Source: an uncultured Thalassolituus sp. (lineage in GTDB: Bacteria; Pseudomonadota; Gammaproteobacteria; Pseudomonadales; Oceanobacteraceae). Taken from it: DNA of 64,000 nucleotides. Of this stretch, positions 24,773-34,218 are shown piece by piece (position 1 is the stretch's first letter; each line of letters starts with the position of its first letter). Under the pieces are notes generated by a model. The model did no database searches. It was not told the origin of the DNA and was given only the letters and a program-made list of their open reading frames with translations. The DNA lies in contig CAJXUK010000010.1 in assembly GCA_913061435.1 (NCBI GenBank), positions 1-64,000 on the forward strand, in the 5' to 3' direction. The translations under genes and the position numbers were made by a program.

Positions 24773-25834
24773 ATGAGACATAAAGGTTCTTTGCTAACTT
24801 TATTGTCCATAACTGCTTTGTTAGTCGGTTGTGGTAATCCTGAAGAAGTCACGCAAGTGCAAGAAAAAGCCGTTGTTGTGCAGTTAAGTGATGTAAGAAC
24901 AGCGACAACAGAGCAAGAGTTTACCTTTCCTGCCAAAATTATGGCAAAAACAACGGTAGATTTAGCCTTTCGAGTAAGTGGTTTATTACGTTCAGTCAAT
25001 TTGCCAGAAGGAAAGATCGTCAAAAAAGGCGAAGTGGTTGCGCGTTTAGACCCAGAACCATTTGAACGTGCAGTGCGCATGGCTGATGTGAAATTGAAGC
25101 AAGCTCAGTTAGAACTCAAGCGTCAAAAAGCCATTGCCAAGCGGGGTATTGGTACTGAGCAAGCAGTCGATAATGCCTTGGTCGATTTTGAATTGGCACA
25201 AATTTCACTAGAAAATGCGAAAGCGAATTTAGAATACAGTGTATTAAAAGCGCCATTTGATGCGTTAGTGGCTAAGCGTTTAATTGAAAATACCGGCTTT
25301 ATTAGCCCGGGTGTGCCCATCGCTCGTTTACAAGATTTGTCGCGCATACACTTTAAATTTGATGTGCCAGAGCGCTTAGTCAGCCAATATAGCCGCTCAC
25401 AAGTTTCTACTGCTTCTGCTTATATTGACGGAGCGATTAATAAAGATTTTTTGATTGAATATGTTGAATACTCCACTGAACCCGATCCGGTAAGCCAAAC
25501 CTATGAAGTTGTGTATGCCATGGATGCTTTACAGGGAGTTAATATAACTCCTGGAGTGCGGGCAACGGTTACTCTTAAAAGCAGTGATGGTTTAGTTGCT
25601 AAGGTGTTAGGTGTTCCTGTTGGTGCTTTAGTTACCGATGCTGATAATGATATGTCGGTTTGGATCTTCAACCCAGAAACCTCAAGAATTAGTAAGCAAC
25701 GAGTGACTGTGGGGCCATTAGTTGATGGCTGGGTTGCGGTTTTAACAGGGTTAGAAAAAGGCCAACAAGTTGTCTCTGCTGGCGTGACAAAAATGCAAGA
25801 AGGGCTTTTGGTTCGCCCTTTTACCATGCAATAG
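24773..25834 (+). CDS. RND efflux periplasmic adaptor (membrane fusion lipoprotein)
   Basis: The 353-residue product has a lipobox (ALLVGCGN, Cys20). It has the usual adaptor order: a barrel-sandwich half (TVDLAFRVSGLLRSVNLPEG, KKGEVVARLDPEPFERAV), a helical hairpin (about residues 98-150), the return half (LKAPFDALVAKRLIENTGFI), then the beta-barrel and membrane-proximal domains. It would link the inner-membrane permease encoded 13 bases downstream to an outer-membrane TolC-like channel, which is not encoded here. The ATG follows CTGGAGAAA. It is likely controlled by the divergent TetR repressor. Confidence 0.93.
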   Translation: MRHKGSLLTLLSITALLVGCGNPEEVTQVQEKAVVVQLSDVRTATTEQEFTFPAKIMAKTTVDLAFRVSGLLRSVNLPEGKIVKKGEVVARLDPEPFERAVRMADVKLKQAQLELKRQKAIAKRGIGTEQAVDNALVDFELAQISLENAKANLEYSVLKAPFDALVAKRLIENTGFISPGVPIARLQDLSRIHFKFDVPERLVSQYSRSQVSTASAYIDGAINKDFLIEYVEYSTEPDPVSQTYEVVYAMDALQGVNITPGVRATVTLKSSDGLVAKVLGVPVGALVTDADNDMSVWIFNPETSRISKQRVTVGPLVDGWVAVLTGLEKGQQVVSAGVTKMQEGLLVRPFTMQ

Positions 25835-25847
25835 GAGACAGTAAGTT

Positions 25848-28800
25848 ATGGATATTGCAGGCGCGTCTATTCGCACACCGGTTAATACTTGGCTATTGGT
25901 GATTATTTGTTTGATTGGTGGTTTGTTAGGGCTTAGTGACATTGGTCGCTTAGAAGATCCTTCGTTTACGATTAAACAGGCTATGGTTGTCACCGCTTAT
26001 CCTGGTGCCAGTGCTGAGCAGGTTGAAAAAGAAGTGACTGAGCCACTAGAAACGGCCATTCAGCAAATGTCACAAATTGATAAAGTCCGTTCGGTATCAA
26101 AACCGGGTTTGTCTGAAATTACCGTTGAGATGAAACCCACATTTGATGGTAATGAGTTGCCACAAATTTGGGATGAGTTGCGTAAGCGCATGGTTGATGC
26201 ACAAAACTCATTGCCTACCGGTGTTCGTCCAATACGCGTGATTGATGATTTTGGTGATGTATATGGTTTGTATTACGCGTTAACAGCACCCGATTTTAAT
26301 CCTTATCAATTACGGGAATTTTCTCGCATTATTCGCCGCGATTTATTAACGGTTCCTAATGTGACCAAGGTATCGGTCGAAGGGGTGTTGAAGCAACAAA
26401 TTACGGTGCACATTGATACCTCTCAGCTCGCTAATTTAGGTATTTCTCTGCCTGATGTTAAAAACGCATTGGCGTTTAGCCTTCGCCCATACGGCAGTGG
26501 TCGTTTACATATTGATGGTCAGCGTATTCGTATTCCGGTCGGTGGGGTTGAATCTCATGCGGAAGCGATTGAAAACATTACGATTGGTTTGCCAGGGTCT
26601 ACCAGCCAAATTCGAATTAAAGATATCGCGACTATTAGTTTGGATGTGGTTGATATTCCAGACGTGTTAATTCGTCATAATGGTCAGCCTGCTATTACCC
26701 TAGCGGTGGCTGCTAATTTGGATGCCAACGTGGTTGAGGTCGGTGTTGCGGTTCGTCAGCGAATTGATCAGATTTTAGCCGAACTTCCTGCAGGCATAAT
26801 TTTGCAGCCTATTTATGATCAAGCTCAAGTAGTAGATGAAGCTGTGGGTGGCTTTATTATGAACTTGATTTTGTCGGTGGCTGTGGTGATTGGCACCTTA
26901 TGTTTGTTTATGGGGTGGCGTGCCGGTGTGGTGGTTGGTGCCGTGTTGTTGCTCACGGTGCTGGGTACTATTTTGGTGATGTGGTTGTTTGGCCTCAACT
27001 TACAGCGCATCTCGTTAGGTGCTTTGGTTATTGCCATGGGGATGTTGGTTGATAATGCGATTGTGGTTGCAGAGGGCATGATGTTACGTATGCAGCGAGG
27101 CTACAGTGCAATTGATGCGTCTAGACGTGTAGTGCAACAAACTCAGTGGCCATTACTTGGTGCTACTGCGATTGGTATTGCGGCTTTTTCGGGCATTGGC
27201 CTATCCAATGATGCCACCGGTGAGTTTTTATTCTCGTTATTCGCGGTTATCTTAATTTCTTTACTGTTGTCTTGGTTATTGGCCATTACTGTTGCACCGT
27301 TATTTGGTTCATACTTTTTTAAAGTGGGTGAGTGCAGTGATGATTTTGAATCCTTCAACAGTTCTTTACATGGCTTATATAAGCGCGTGTTATTAAAATC
27401 TTTGCAACATCGCGGTAAAACTGTGGTGCTGTTGCTGGTGGTGACTGTTGTAAGCTACATGAGTTTTGGCTTGGTTAAGCAGGGGTTTTTCCCCGCGTCG
27501 AATACCCCGATTTATTATGTTAACTATTGGGGTCCTCAGTCTCGTGACATTCGTGAAACTACTGAGTTTATGAAGCAAGCCGAGGTATTGGCTCAGTCAT
27601 ACGAAGAAATAGAAACGGTGACGACTTTTATTGGCCAAGGGGCAACGCGTTATACCTTAACTTATGCTCCGGAGCAGGCCAACGAGAGTTATGGGGTGAT
27701 GATTATTCGTACCCAAGCGCGTGATCAAATTCCTCAATTAATCGATAAGCTAACTCGTCAGTTAGAAGAAAATGATCCGGATGCACGTATTTATAATACC
27801 CGCATAATTTTTGGCCCCGGTACTGGTGCTAAGTTAGAAGCTCGGTTTATGGGCCCAGATCAAACTGTTTTACGTGGGCTTGCAGAAAAAGCAGAGGAAA
27901 TATTTAAACAAGATGGGCAGTTAAGAGATATTCGTCATAACTGGCGTCAGAAAGAGTTAATTTTGGTGCCTCAGTACGACGAGTACGCCGCTGGTGTAGC
28001 AGGGGTTACCCGTGCTGATTTTTCTGATGCAGTACAGTTTTCTAGTAATGGTTTAAAGCTGGGAACATTAAGAGAAGGAGATTACAGCTACGACATCATT
28101 GCCAAGGCGAAAACTCCTCATGTCGATATTGCAGATACCGATGAATTGCAGCAATTACAAAATGCGTTGGTATGGAGCCAGTATCAGAGAAGTTATGTGC
28201 CGCTTCGCCAGATAAGTCCAAAAATGCAGGTGGAGTCTGAGGGTGTATTGATCCACAGGCGTGACCGTATTCGTTCGATCAGCGTGTATGCAGAACCAGG
28301 GCCAAATGATACTGCTGGTGCAGCACTGGCTCGAGTTAAAGACCAAATAGAGGCGATTGATCTGCCTGATGGTTATCGCATTGAGTGGGGCGGAGAATAT
28401 GAAAGCTCCGCAAAAGCTCAAAAAGCTTTGGGGGGAGGATTACCGCTGGGGTTTTTAGTGATGATTTTAATCACGGTCTTCTTGTTTGGAACGGTGCGCG
28501 AGCCTTTAATTATTTGGCTAATCGTCCCTATGGCGGTGTGTGGTGTTGTCGCAGGGCTGTTGATTGCTGATCTACCCTTTGGTTTTATGTCTTTGCTAGG
28601 ATTTTTGAGCTTGTTTGGTATGTTGATCAAAAATGCCATTGTTTTACTTGAAGAAATTGATCTGCAAATTGAAACCGGTATGGATAAATTTGAAGCGATC
28701 GTTGAAGCGAGCTTGAGTCGTTTGCGTCCCGTATCTTTGGCGGCAATTACTACTATTTTGGGAATGGCGCCGCTGTTAACAGATGCTTTTTTTGCCGATA

Positions 28801-28904
28801 TGGCGGTCACTATTATGGGAGGGTTAGCCTTTTCGACCATTTTGACCATGATTGCTGTGCCAGTTTTGTACAGTGTGTTTTATAAAATAAAGCAACGAGC
28901 ATAA
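25848..28904 (+). CDS. RND multidrug efflux permease (AcrB superfamily)
   Basis: The 1018-residue product is a proton-driven inner-membrane exporter with the RND 12-helix plan. There is one N-terminal helix (NTWLLVIICLIGGLLGLSDI), two large periplasmic loops, and helix clusters at about residues 330-490 and 860-1015. The helix-4 motif is MGMLVDNAIVVAEG: the first Asp of the AcrB Asp407-Asp408 pair is present, but the second position is Asn. The helix-10 Lys is kept (GMLIKNAIVLLEE). The N terminus (DIAGASIRTPVNTW) and shorter length place it in a subgroup outside classic AcrB. Substrate unknown. A terminator follows at 28933. Confidence 0.93.
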   Translation: MDIAGASIRTPVNTWLLVIICLIGGLLGLSDIGRLEDPSFTIKQAMVVTAYPGASAEQVEKEVTEPLETAIQQMSQIDKVRSVSKPGLSEITVEMKPTFDGNELPQIWDELRKRMVDAQNSLPTGVRPIRVIDDFGDVYGLYYALTAPDFNPYQLREFSRIIRRDLLTVPNVTKVSVEGVLKQQITVHIDTSQLANLGISLPDVKNALAFSLRPYGSGRLHIDGQRIRIPVGGVESHAEAIENITIGLPGSTSQIRIKDIATISLDVVDIPDVLIRHNGQPAITLAVAANLDANVVEVGVAVRQRIDQILAELPAGIILQPIYDQAQVVDEAVGGFIMNLILSVAVVIGTLCLFMGWRAGVVVGAVLLLTVLGTILVMWLFGLNLQRISLGALVIAMGMLVDNAIVVAEGMMLRMQRGYSAIDASRRVVQQTQWPLLGATAIGIAAFSGIGLSNDATGEFLFSLFAVILISLLLSWLLAITVAPLFGSYFFKVGECSDDFESFNSSLHGLYKRVLLKSLQHRGKTVVLLLVVTVVSYMSFGLVKQGFFPASNTPIYYVNYWGPQSRDIRETTEFMKQAEVLAQSYEEIETVTTFIGQGATRYTLTYAPEQANESYGVMIIRTQARDQIPQLIDKLTRQLEENDPDARIYNTRIIFGPGTGAKLEARFMGPDQTVLRGLAEKAEEIFKQDGQLRDIRHNWRQKELILVPQYDEYAAGVAGVTRADFSDAVQFSSNGLKLGTLREGDYSYDIIAKAKTPHVDIADTDELQQLQNALVWSQYQRSYVPLRQISPKMQVESEGVLIHRRDRIRSISVYAEPGPNDTAGAALARVKDQIEAIDLPDGYRIEWGGEYESSAKAQKALGGGLPLGFLVMILITVFLFGTVREPLIIWLIVPMAVCGVVAGLLIADLPFGFMSLLGFLSLFGMLIKNAIVLLEEIDLQIETGMDKFEAIVEASLSRLRPVSLAAITTILGMAPLLTDAFFADMAVTIMGGLAFSTILTMIAVPVLYSVFYKIKQRA

Positions 28905-28932
28905 GTTAGAATAATATTGCTATTTAATAAGT

Positions 28933-28970
28933 AAAAAAAAACCGAGATTCAATTTAGAATCTCGGTTTTT
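28933..28970. terminator. Bidirectional terminator after the RND permease gene
   Basis: AAAAACCGAGATTC (28937-28950) pairs perfectly over 14 bases with 28957-28970, with a six-base loop. A's on the left and T's on the right give U tracts in both directions. It serves the permease gene and the convergent TPR lipoprotein gene. Confidence 0.92.
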
Positions 28971-28988
28971 TGCGGCCAATTAACGGTG

Positions 28989-29786
28989 TTATTGGCGATT
29001 GATCACTTGGCCCATGCGCTTAGCAGCTTGTTTAGCAACTTGGGTGTTTGGGAATTCAGCAGTAATTTTTCGGAAATAGTTTAACGCTTTAGCGTTGTTA
29101 CCTTGGCTGTTGTATTCACTCATGTAAATAAGCCCTAACTGGTACAGTGCTTTAGCGCGCATGGTATCGGTGGAACCTTGGTTGCTGTACAAAATTAAGT
29201 AGACACTTTCAGCGTCACTAATACGATCTGTTTTGATTGCTCTTTCACTCATTGGTGTAAGTTCAGCATCAAACGGGATGTTGTTTTGGGTTAGCAATTC
29301 AGAGCGATTGGCTAATTTTAATAGCTCATCTGCAGTCAGTTGAGTTTTTTGATTTTTGCGCTCTTCTATTAAGGCAACTTTACTTTCAATTTTATTTCTT
29401 AAACGCGATTGTGGGAATTGATTAAGATGCTGGTTGAAATATTTCAGCGCTTTATCGTCGTCGCGTTGCTGGCTGTATGGGTTCATGTAAAGCAAGCCAA
29501 TTTGATAAAGAGTTAGCGATTTCATATTGTCGTTAAAACTATCGCTGGATAACCCTTTGAGATAGGTGTTGATCGCTTCGTCGGCATTATTACGGGCAAT
29601 AGCCTGTACTGAAAATGTTAATAAGTCGGGCTCTTCTTTTAATGCGGCAGCGCCACGGACTTTAATATTTTCTTCATAGCGACCAATTGCGTGGCCACCT
29701 GCGCCAGCGGCAACAAGAGGCGTTGCGATTGAGCAACCTGTAGTTGTAATAACGAGTACAGTAAGACAAAGAAGTCTAAGGTTCAT
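28989..29786 (-). CDS. Lipoprotein with tetratricopeptide (BamD-like) repeats
   Basis: The 265-residue product has a lipoprotein signal (VITTTGCSIA, Cys18). It carries two similar helical blocks, LTLYQIGLLYMNPYSQQRDD followed by KALKYFNQHLNQFPQS, and LYQLGLIYMSEYNSQGNNA followed by KALNYFRKITAEFPNT. These look like an internal duplication of a TPR/Sel1-like module. Such lipoproteins usually act as scaffolds on the periplasmic face of a membrane. It is not BamD itself, which has a different length and context. The partner is unknown. It is transcribed alone or with the response-regulator gene 193 bases upstream. Confidence 0.82.
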   Translation of the reverse strand: MNLRLLCLTVLVITTTGCSIATPLVAAGAGGHAIGRYEENIKVRGAAALKEEPDLLTFSVQAIARNNADEAINTYLKGLSSDSFNDNMKSLTLYQIGLLYMNPYSQQRDDDKALKYFNQHLNQFPQSRLRNKIESKVALIEERKNQKTQLTADELLKLANRSELLTQNNIPFDAELTPMSERAIKTDRISDAESVYLILYSNQGSTDTMRAKALYQLGLIYMSEYNSQGNNAKALNYFRKITAEFPNTQVAKQAAKRMGQVINRQ

Positions 29787-29978
29787 GAAATTATCCCTAA
29801 TAATGGTAATGAATGTTACAGAATGTAATTATATTGCACTAGTCTAACGATAGAAGACAGCTATTAGAAGATCTAGAACTATTAAACTGACGAAAATTGA
29901 TCGTCAGCAAGGAAAGGCTAGACATAATACGACACAGTGATAGCTGTTAAAGGTGATTGCTCGTGTGTAATCATTTTG

Positions 29979-30860
29979 CTATTGGCTGGCAAACAAGCTA
30001 ATTAAGGCAATAGCTGCTCCTAATAAAGCGCCACCGATAATACCTTTAGCCATTGCTTGTTGAGATTTACGGTTGATAAGAGCAATTAATTCTTGCTGCT
30101 GGTTATTTAGGTTCTGGATTTTTTGTGAATGTTCTTTCGCCAGTGTGTCGACTTTATTGCGACTGATTTTTTCTGCAATCAATAATGTGTGTTTTTTTAT
30201 TAGTGGTTGCAGTCGTTTGAACAGTGCATCATTGTCTTGTAGATCGATAAGCTGGCTGTGTATAGGTTTTATTTGTTGTTTAAGGCTGCGTTCAACCAGG
30301 GTGAGTTGTTCTTGCTGAGTTTGTAGAAGTTGATGACTAACACTGTCGAGTCCAGCTGCAATTTCTGATCTTGCTGATAGCACCGAGTTACTCAAACGAT
30401 TGTTGATTAATTTTTCGATGGTTTCAATGTCGTGTGCTGATAAACCATTATGGTTGCTATTTTCTGTTTGAATTACAACATCGTTAGCTGCGGTGTTGTC
30501 TAATAAATCAATCACCGCCATCACAGCTTGTTGATTGGCTGGTTTAGGCAGTACGCCAAATGCTCCATGAGATTTAGCCAGCGAAATATAACCATCACCT
30601 TCTTTGGAGGTGTACATAATGGTCGGTATATTTTGGGTTTTGGGATTGTTTTTGATAGTTTGAGTGGCTTCTAAACCATCCATGCCAGGCATCATGTGAT
30701 CCATGAATATAACATCTGGGCGTTCATTTTCGAGATAGCTAAGAGCTTCTTCTGCACTTTCAACTGTTAGAGCTACAACATTCATTTTTTGTAACAAGCG
30801 TTGTAGCATGATGCGAGCAGACTTTGAATCGTCTACGATGAGGGCGTTTTTTATTGTCAT
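29979..30860 (-). CDS. Response regulator with a C-terminal membrane anchor
   Basis: I start the protein at the ATG at 30860, since the receiver domain begins there (MTIKNALIVDDSKSARIML). The frame extends to 30962, but that part is not conserved-looking. The receiver has the acidic pair Asp10-Asp11, phospho-acceptor Asp54 (DVIFMDHMMPGMDG), Thr84 in the YTS stretch and Lys106 (LPKPA), so it should be phosphorylatable. There is no DNA-binding output domain. Instead residues about 125-265 form a Gln/Leu-rich probable coiled coil (QLLQTQQEQLTLVERSLKQQ), and the end is a glycine-rich membrane helix (GIIGGALLGAAIALISLF). It is 293 residues long. No cognate kinase is adjacent. Confidence 0.85.
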   Translation of the reverse strand: MTIKNALIVDDSKSARIMLQRLLQKMNVVALTVESAEEALSYLENERPDVIFMDHMMPGMDGLEATQTIKNNPKTQNIPTIMYTSKEGDGYISLAKSHGAFGVLPKPANQQAVMAVIDLLDNTAANDVVIQTENSNHNGLSAHDIETIEKLINNRLSNSVLSARSEIAAGLDSVSHQLLQTQQEQLTLVERSLKQQIKPIHSQLIDLQDNDALFKRLQPLIKKHTLLIAEKISRNKVDTLAKEHSQKIQNLNNQQQELIALINRKSQQAMAKGIIGGALLGAAIALISLFASQ

Positions 30861-30997
30861 TCTGAAGCCTAAATCGCTGTTCAAATTAAGTTGAATAAGA
30901 TTTTGTCTGCTATTGTCCCATTGGTCAACGTTGTTTTGATGATAGTTGGATCTAGGTCTCAATATATTTATTATTTCAGGTTAATATAAGCAACCGA

Positions 30998-31025
30998 TTA
31001 ATACGATATCAATTTAATTCGATAT
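30998..31025. repeat. Two 12-bp direct repeats upstream of fieF
   Basis: TTAATACGATAT (30998-31009) and TTAATTCGATAT (31014-31025) differ at one position and are spaced by 16 bp start to start. They lie in the 201-bp region between the divergent response-regulator and fieF genes. They could be a regulator-binding site, but no known consensus was matched. Confidence 0.4.
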
Positions 31026-31061
31026 AAACAGTTATCGCCAGTAAACAAAGGAATTCTTCTG

Positions 31062-31952
31062 ATGAAAACAGACGCCAGTCTTACCCAAAGTGCCGCGGTG
31101 CTGTCGATAGTGGTTGCGTCGATATTAATTGTTATTAAAGGGTTTGCTTGGGCTGATTCTGATTCTACTAGTGTGCTCGCGTCTTTTGCTGACTCGAGCT
31201 TAGATATTATTGTTTCGCTGATTAACTTTTTTGCAATTCGCTTTGCTTTTGCTCCTGCCGATAAAGAGCATCCTTTTGGTCATGGTAAAGCAGAATCTTT
31301 AGCCGCTTTGATGCAGTCGGCATTCATCGCAGGTTCTGCTTTCGTACTCTTACTTCATGCTGGAGAGCGATTGTTGCAGCCGCAACAGATACAGTCATTG
31401 GGCAATGCTACTGCAGTGATGGCGATTTCGTTAACCTTGACGATTTTATTGGTGCTATATCAGCGCTGGGTATATCGCCAAACAGCTTCGTTGGCAGTAA
31501 AAGCAGACTCCGCACATTATGTGGGTGATATTTTAGCTAATGGTGCTGTGATTATTGCTTTGTTTGCCGCCCAAGTTGGCATTATTTGGTTAGATCCTGT
31601 GGTGGCTTTGCTGATTGTGATCACACTATTAAAAAGCGCTTATGATATTGCTAAAGAATCTCTGGATATGCTGATGGATCATTCATTGGATCCCGAGGTT
31701 GCTGAAAAAATAAAAGCATTAGTGGCTCAACACCCTGATATTATTGATTGTCACGACATTAAAACGAGACAAGCCGGTAATGTTCAGTTTATCCAAGTGC
31801 ATTTAGATTTTAGTGCAGAGATACCTTTGCATGTCGCCCACGATGCTGGTGAATGGCTTGTTGCTCAGATTTTATTGGATTACCCGCGAGCGGATGTATT
31901 GATACACCATGATCCTGTAACTGTTCATGCTTTTGATCAATTAAATGCTTAA
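31062..31952 (+). CDS. fieF: Cation diffusion facilitator, FieF-type iron/zinc efflux
   Basis: The 296-residue product follows E. coli FieF (YiiP), an inner-membrane proton antiporter for Fe2+, Zn2+ and related ions. It has six membrane segments. The site-A ligands are present: Asp pair in FADSSLDIIVSLINF (helix 2) and His/Asp in AHYVGDILANG (helix 5). The loop HPFGHGKAESLAALMQS is the family signature. The C-terminal cytosolic ferredoxin-like domain has PLHVAHDAGEW and LIHHDPV, which hold metal ligands in FieF. Its stop overlaps the start of the downstream gene by eight bases. The start follows AAAGGAATT. Confidence 0.93.
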   Translation: MKTDASLTQSAAVLSIVVASILIVIKGFAWADSDSTSVLASFADSSLDIIVSLINFFAIRFAFAPADKEHPFGHGKAESLAALMQSAFIAGSAFVLLLHAGERLLQPQQIQSLGNATAVMAISLTLTILLVLYQRWVYRQTASLAVKADSAHYVGDILANGAVIIALFAAQVGIIWLDPVVALLIVITLLKSAYDIAKESLDMLMDHSLDPEVAEKIKALVAQHPDIIDCHDIKTRQAGNVQFIQVHLDFSAEIPLHVAHDAGEWLVAQILLDYPRADVLIHHDPVTVHAFDQLNA

Positions 31953-32970
31953 TTTAATGCAGCATTTATCTTTAGTTTTAGTGTGTTGCAGTAGTGTTTT
32001 TTCAATGCGTTGCTGGGCTGTTGATGAACGCATTTTGTATGGCATTGACCCTGCGGAGGGCGGCGGCAATAACGATATTGTTATTGAAGCTCCGGTTATT
32101 AAAGTCGAATCACGTATTGGTATTATTGATTTCTCTCACGACTGGTTGATTAATTATATTGAATCATTGTCTCGCAATGTTGATACGTTTGTTGTCGATA
32201 CTTTTTTTGGTGACGACATTTTAGATGATGATCTGTCTGGCAGTCGGGCAAAATTATCGTTTAATACACGGCGGATTTTAGGCCAACCTGTTGGTTATAA
32301 ATTTGGTGTCAGTGTAAAGTTGGTGCTACCCAATACCGATGAAAAATTCAATTTACTGCTTGAGTCTTCTGAAGAAGAAGAGGGTGAGCGTGATAGTAAC
32401 GCATTATCAACTGTTGATAATGTTCAATATTCTACCGCTGTTCGTTATATTTTTGAAGCCACCGAAGACTGGCGAATCGACTTGGATACTGGGATCAAAT
32501 TAGGAATCCCTATGGACCCTTTTACCCGCCTCAAGTTGCGTCGATACCATTATTTTGAAGATTATCGTTTAAGAACCACGCAAACCTTTTCTTGGTCGGT
32601 GAATAAGGGTGCTGGAGAAAAAACTGATTTTCAGTTGGATCATCCGCTTAATATCGATCGTTTGTTGCGCTTTAATTTTGCCGCGGAGTATTTGTTAAAT
32701 AATGACTATTTAGAGTTAAGTTATGGCGGTACGTTATTTCACGAACTTAATTCAAAAGAAGTGTTGGCGTATTTTTTTAGGGCGTCGGGGGATGTTATAG
32801 AAGAACCTACCTTTAATAATTATGGTGTGGGTATCCGTTATCGGCGTAAAATTTACCAAGACTGGGTGTTTGCTGAGGTGAGCCCAGATTTAGAAACCAG
32901 TCGGGTTAATCAATACGATATAACACCTATTATTATGTTTCGTTTTGAAGCCCTGTTTGGCGAGCGTTAA
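31945..32970 (+). CDS. Exported beta-barrel-like protein of unknown function
   Basis: The start at ATG 31945 overlaps fieF by eight bases; a second ATG at 31957 is also possible. The first 25 or so residues are hydrophobic and look like a signal peptide (LSLVLVCCSSVFS). The rest is aromatic and charged in alternation (YKFGVSVKLVLP, YRLRTTQTFSWSV, LELSYGGTLFHELN), typical of amphipathic strands. It ends in a strand with a Phe (PIIMFRFEALF) near the C terminus. This suggests an outer-membrane barrel, although the terminal Arg is not typical. The overlap with fieF suggests a joint transcript and perhaps a link to metal export, which is inference. Confidence 0.75.
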   Translation: MLNLMQHLSLVLVCCSSVFSMRCWAVDERILYGIDPAEGGGNNDIVIEAPVIKVESRIGIIDFSHDWLINYIESLSRNVDTFVVDTFFGDDILDDDLSGSRAKLSFNTRRILGQPVGYKFGVSVKLVLPNTDEKFNLLLESSEEEEGERDSNALSTVDNVQYSTAVRYIFEATEDWRIDLDTGIKLGIPMDPFTRLKLRRYHYFEDYRLRTTQTFSWSVNKGAGEKTDFQLDHPLNIDRLLRFNFAAEYLLNNDYLELSYGGTLFHELNSKEVLAYFFRASGDVIEEPTFNNYGVGIRYRRKIYQDWVFAEVSPDLETSRVNQYDITPIIMFRFEALFGER

Positions 32971-33065
32971 AGAGTATTTGTAAGACAGAGGCATACAAAT
33001 AAGCACCCAAATAGTTTTTTTGTTAATCATTTATAAGGGTGCTGTTTATTGTGTTGATTATGAAG

Positions 33066-34016
33066 TTATTCTTTAAACATACCTTCAAATAACGGTGATG
33101 TTAAATAGCGTTCGCCAGAATCGGGCAATACAACGACAATACATTTATCTTGATTTTCAGGTTTTTCTGCCAATCTTAATGCCCCAGTCATTGCAGCACC
33201 ACAAGAGATACCCGCAAGAATTCCTTCTTCTTCCATAATTCTATGAGCCATTGACATGGCTTCTTCGTTGCTTACTGTTTCCACAATATCAACAAGGTCT
33301 ATGTCTAGGTTGCCCGGGATAAAGTTGGCTCCGATACCCTGAATTTTATGAGGCGCAGGCTGTATTTCTTCCCCGGCTTTGCTCTGGGTAATGAGTGGTG
33401 AGTCGCTCGGTTCTACAGCAACGCTGGTAATGGTTTTACCTTGTTGTTTAAGGAAACGACTTACTCCGGTAATGGTACCGCCGGTTCCTACACCTGCAAC
33501 AAATATATCCACCTCACCATCGGTATCATTCCAAATTTCTGGCCCTGTGGTTTTTTCGTGAATTTGAGGGTTGGCAGGGTTGTTAAATTGTTGCAGTAAA
33601 ATAGCGTTGCCAGCGGCTGCTTCAACTAATTCGTGCGCTTTTTCTACTGCACCTTTCATGCCTTTAGGGCCTTCGGTTAAAACCAGATTAGCACCTAGAG
33701 CTTTCATAATCTTGCGACGCTCAAGGCTCATGGTTTCTGGCATCGTGAGTGTTACCTTGTAGCCTCTTGATGCGCCTACCATGGCTAGAGCGATGCCAGT
33801 ATTTCCACTGGTTGGCTCAATAATTTCCATGCCCTTTTTTAATTGCCCATCTTTTTCTGCCTGCCAGATCATGTTGGAGCCAATTCGACATTTAATCGAT
33901 TGTGCTGGATTACGGCTTTCTATTTTGGCGTACAATCTTGGATGAGTTGTCAACTTGCTGATCTTTACCAAAGGTGTGTTGCCAATCGATTGACTTATAT
34001 CATCAAAAACTTTCAT
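33066..34016 (-). CDS. cysK: O-acetylserine sulfhydrylase A (cysteine synthase)
   Basis: CysK makes cysteine from O-acetylserine and sulfide using pyridoxal phosphate. The 316-residue product matches E. coli CysK (323 residues) throughout: [28 protein letters not shown] containing the PLP-binding Lys, the substrate loop [32 protein letters not shown], the glycine-rich phosphate loop [24 protein letters not shown] and [14 protein letters not shown]. CysM is less likely because the QSIKCR and IQGIGA blocks are CysK-type. It is a single gene, divergent from the cyclase at 34219 with about 200 bp between. Confidence 0.95.
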   Translation of the reverse strand: MKVFDDISQSIGNTPLVKISKLTTHPRLYAKIESRNPAQSIKCRIGSNMIWQAEKDGQLKKGMEIIEPTSGNTGIALAMVGASRGYKVTLTMPETMSLERRKIMKALGANLVLTEGPKGMKGAVEKAHELVEAAAGNAILLQQFNNPANPQIHEKTTGPEIWNDTDGEVDIFVAGVGTGGTITGVSRFLKQQGKTITSVAVEPSDSPLITQSKAGEEIQPAPHKIQGIGANFIPGNLDIDLVDIVETVSNEEAMSMAHRIMEEEGILAGISCGAAMTGALRLAEKPENQDKCIVVVLPDSGERYLTSPLFEGMFKE

Positions 34017-34218
34017 AACGTCTCTTCTTTGTTAATTTTATCAATATACATCAAGTTAAGTTGCATTAATGAGCAACTAATGGGATATATGTGTAACATT
34101 GTGTGTATTATCAGTTTATCTAAAACTGTTATTAAATGCGTGTGAAATTGTTTTGTTTTGCTGTTTGTTTGATAATAAATGATTAACAACCTGTAAAAAA
34201 TAGATATCGGAGTTTTCT

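Noticed and set aside
28418-28849. Long antisense frame inside the RND permease gene
   Set aside because: It is fully antisense to conserved transmembrane-coding sequence, lacks a ribosome-binding site and has typical shadow composition.
30861-30962. Longer N terminus for the response regulator
   Set aside because: The receiver domain begins cleanly at the Met at 30860; the extra 34 residues are polar and unlike a receiver N terminus.
33002-33043. Possible terminator with arms AGCACCC and GGGTGCT between the barrel-like gene and cysK
   Set aside because: The stem is only seven bases with a 28-base loop, and the T run is inside the loop. It is not convincing as an intrinsic terminator.
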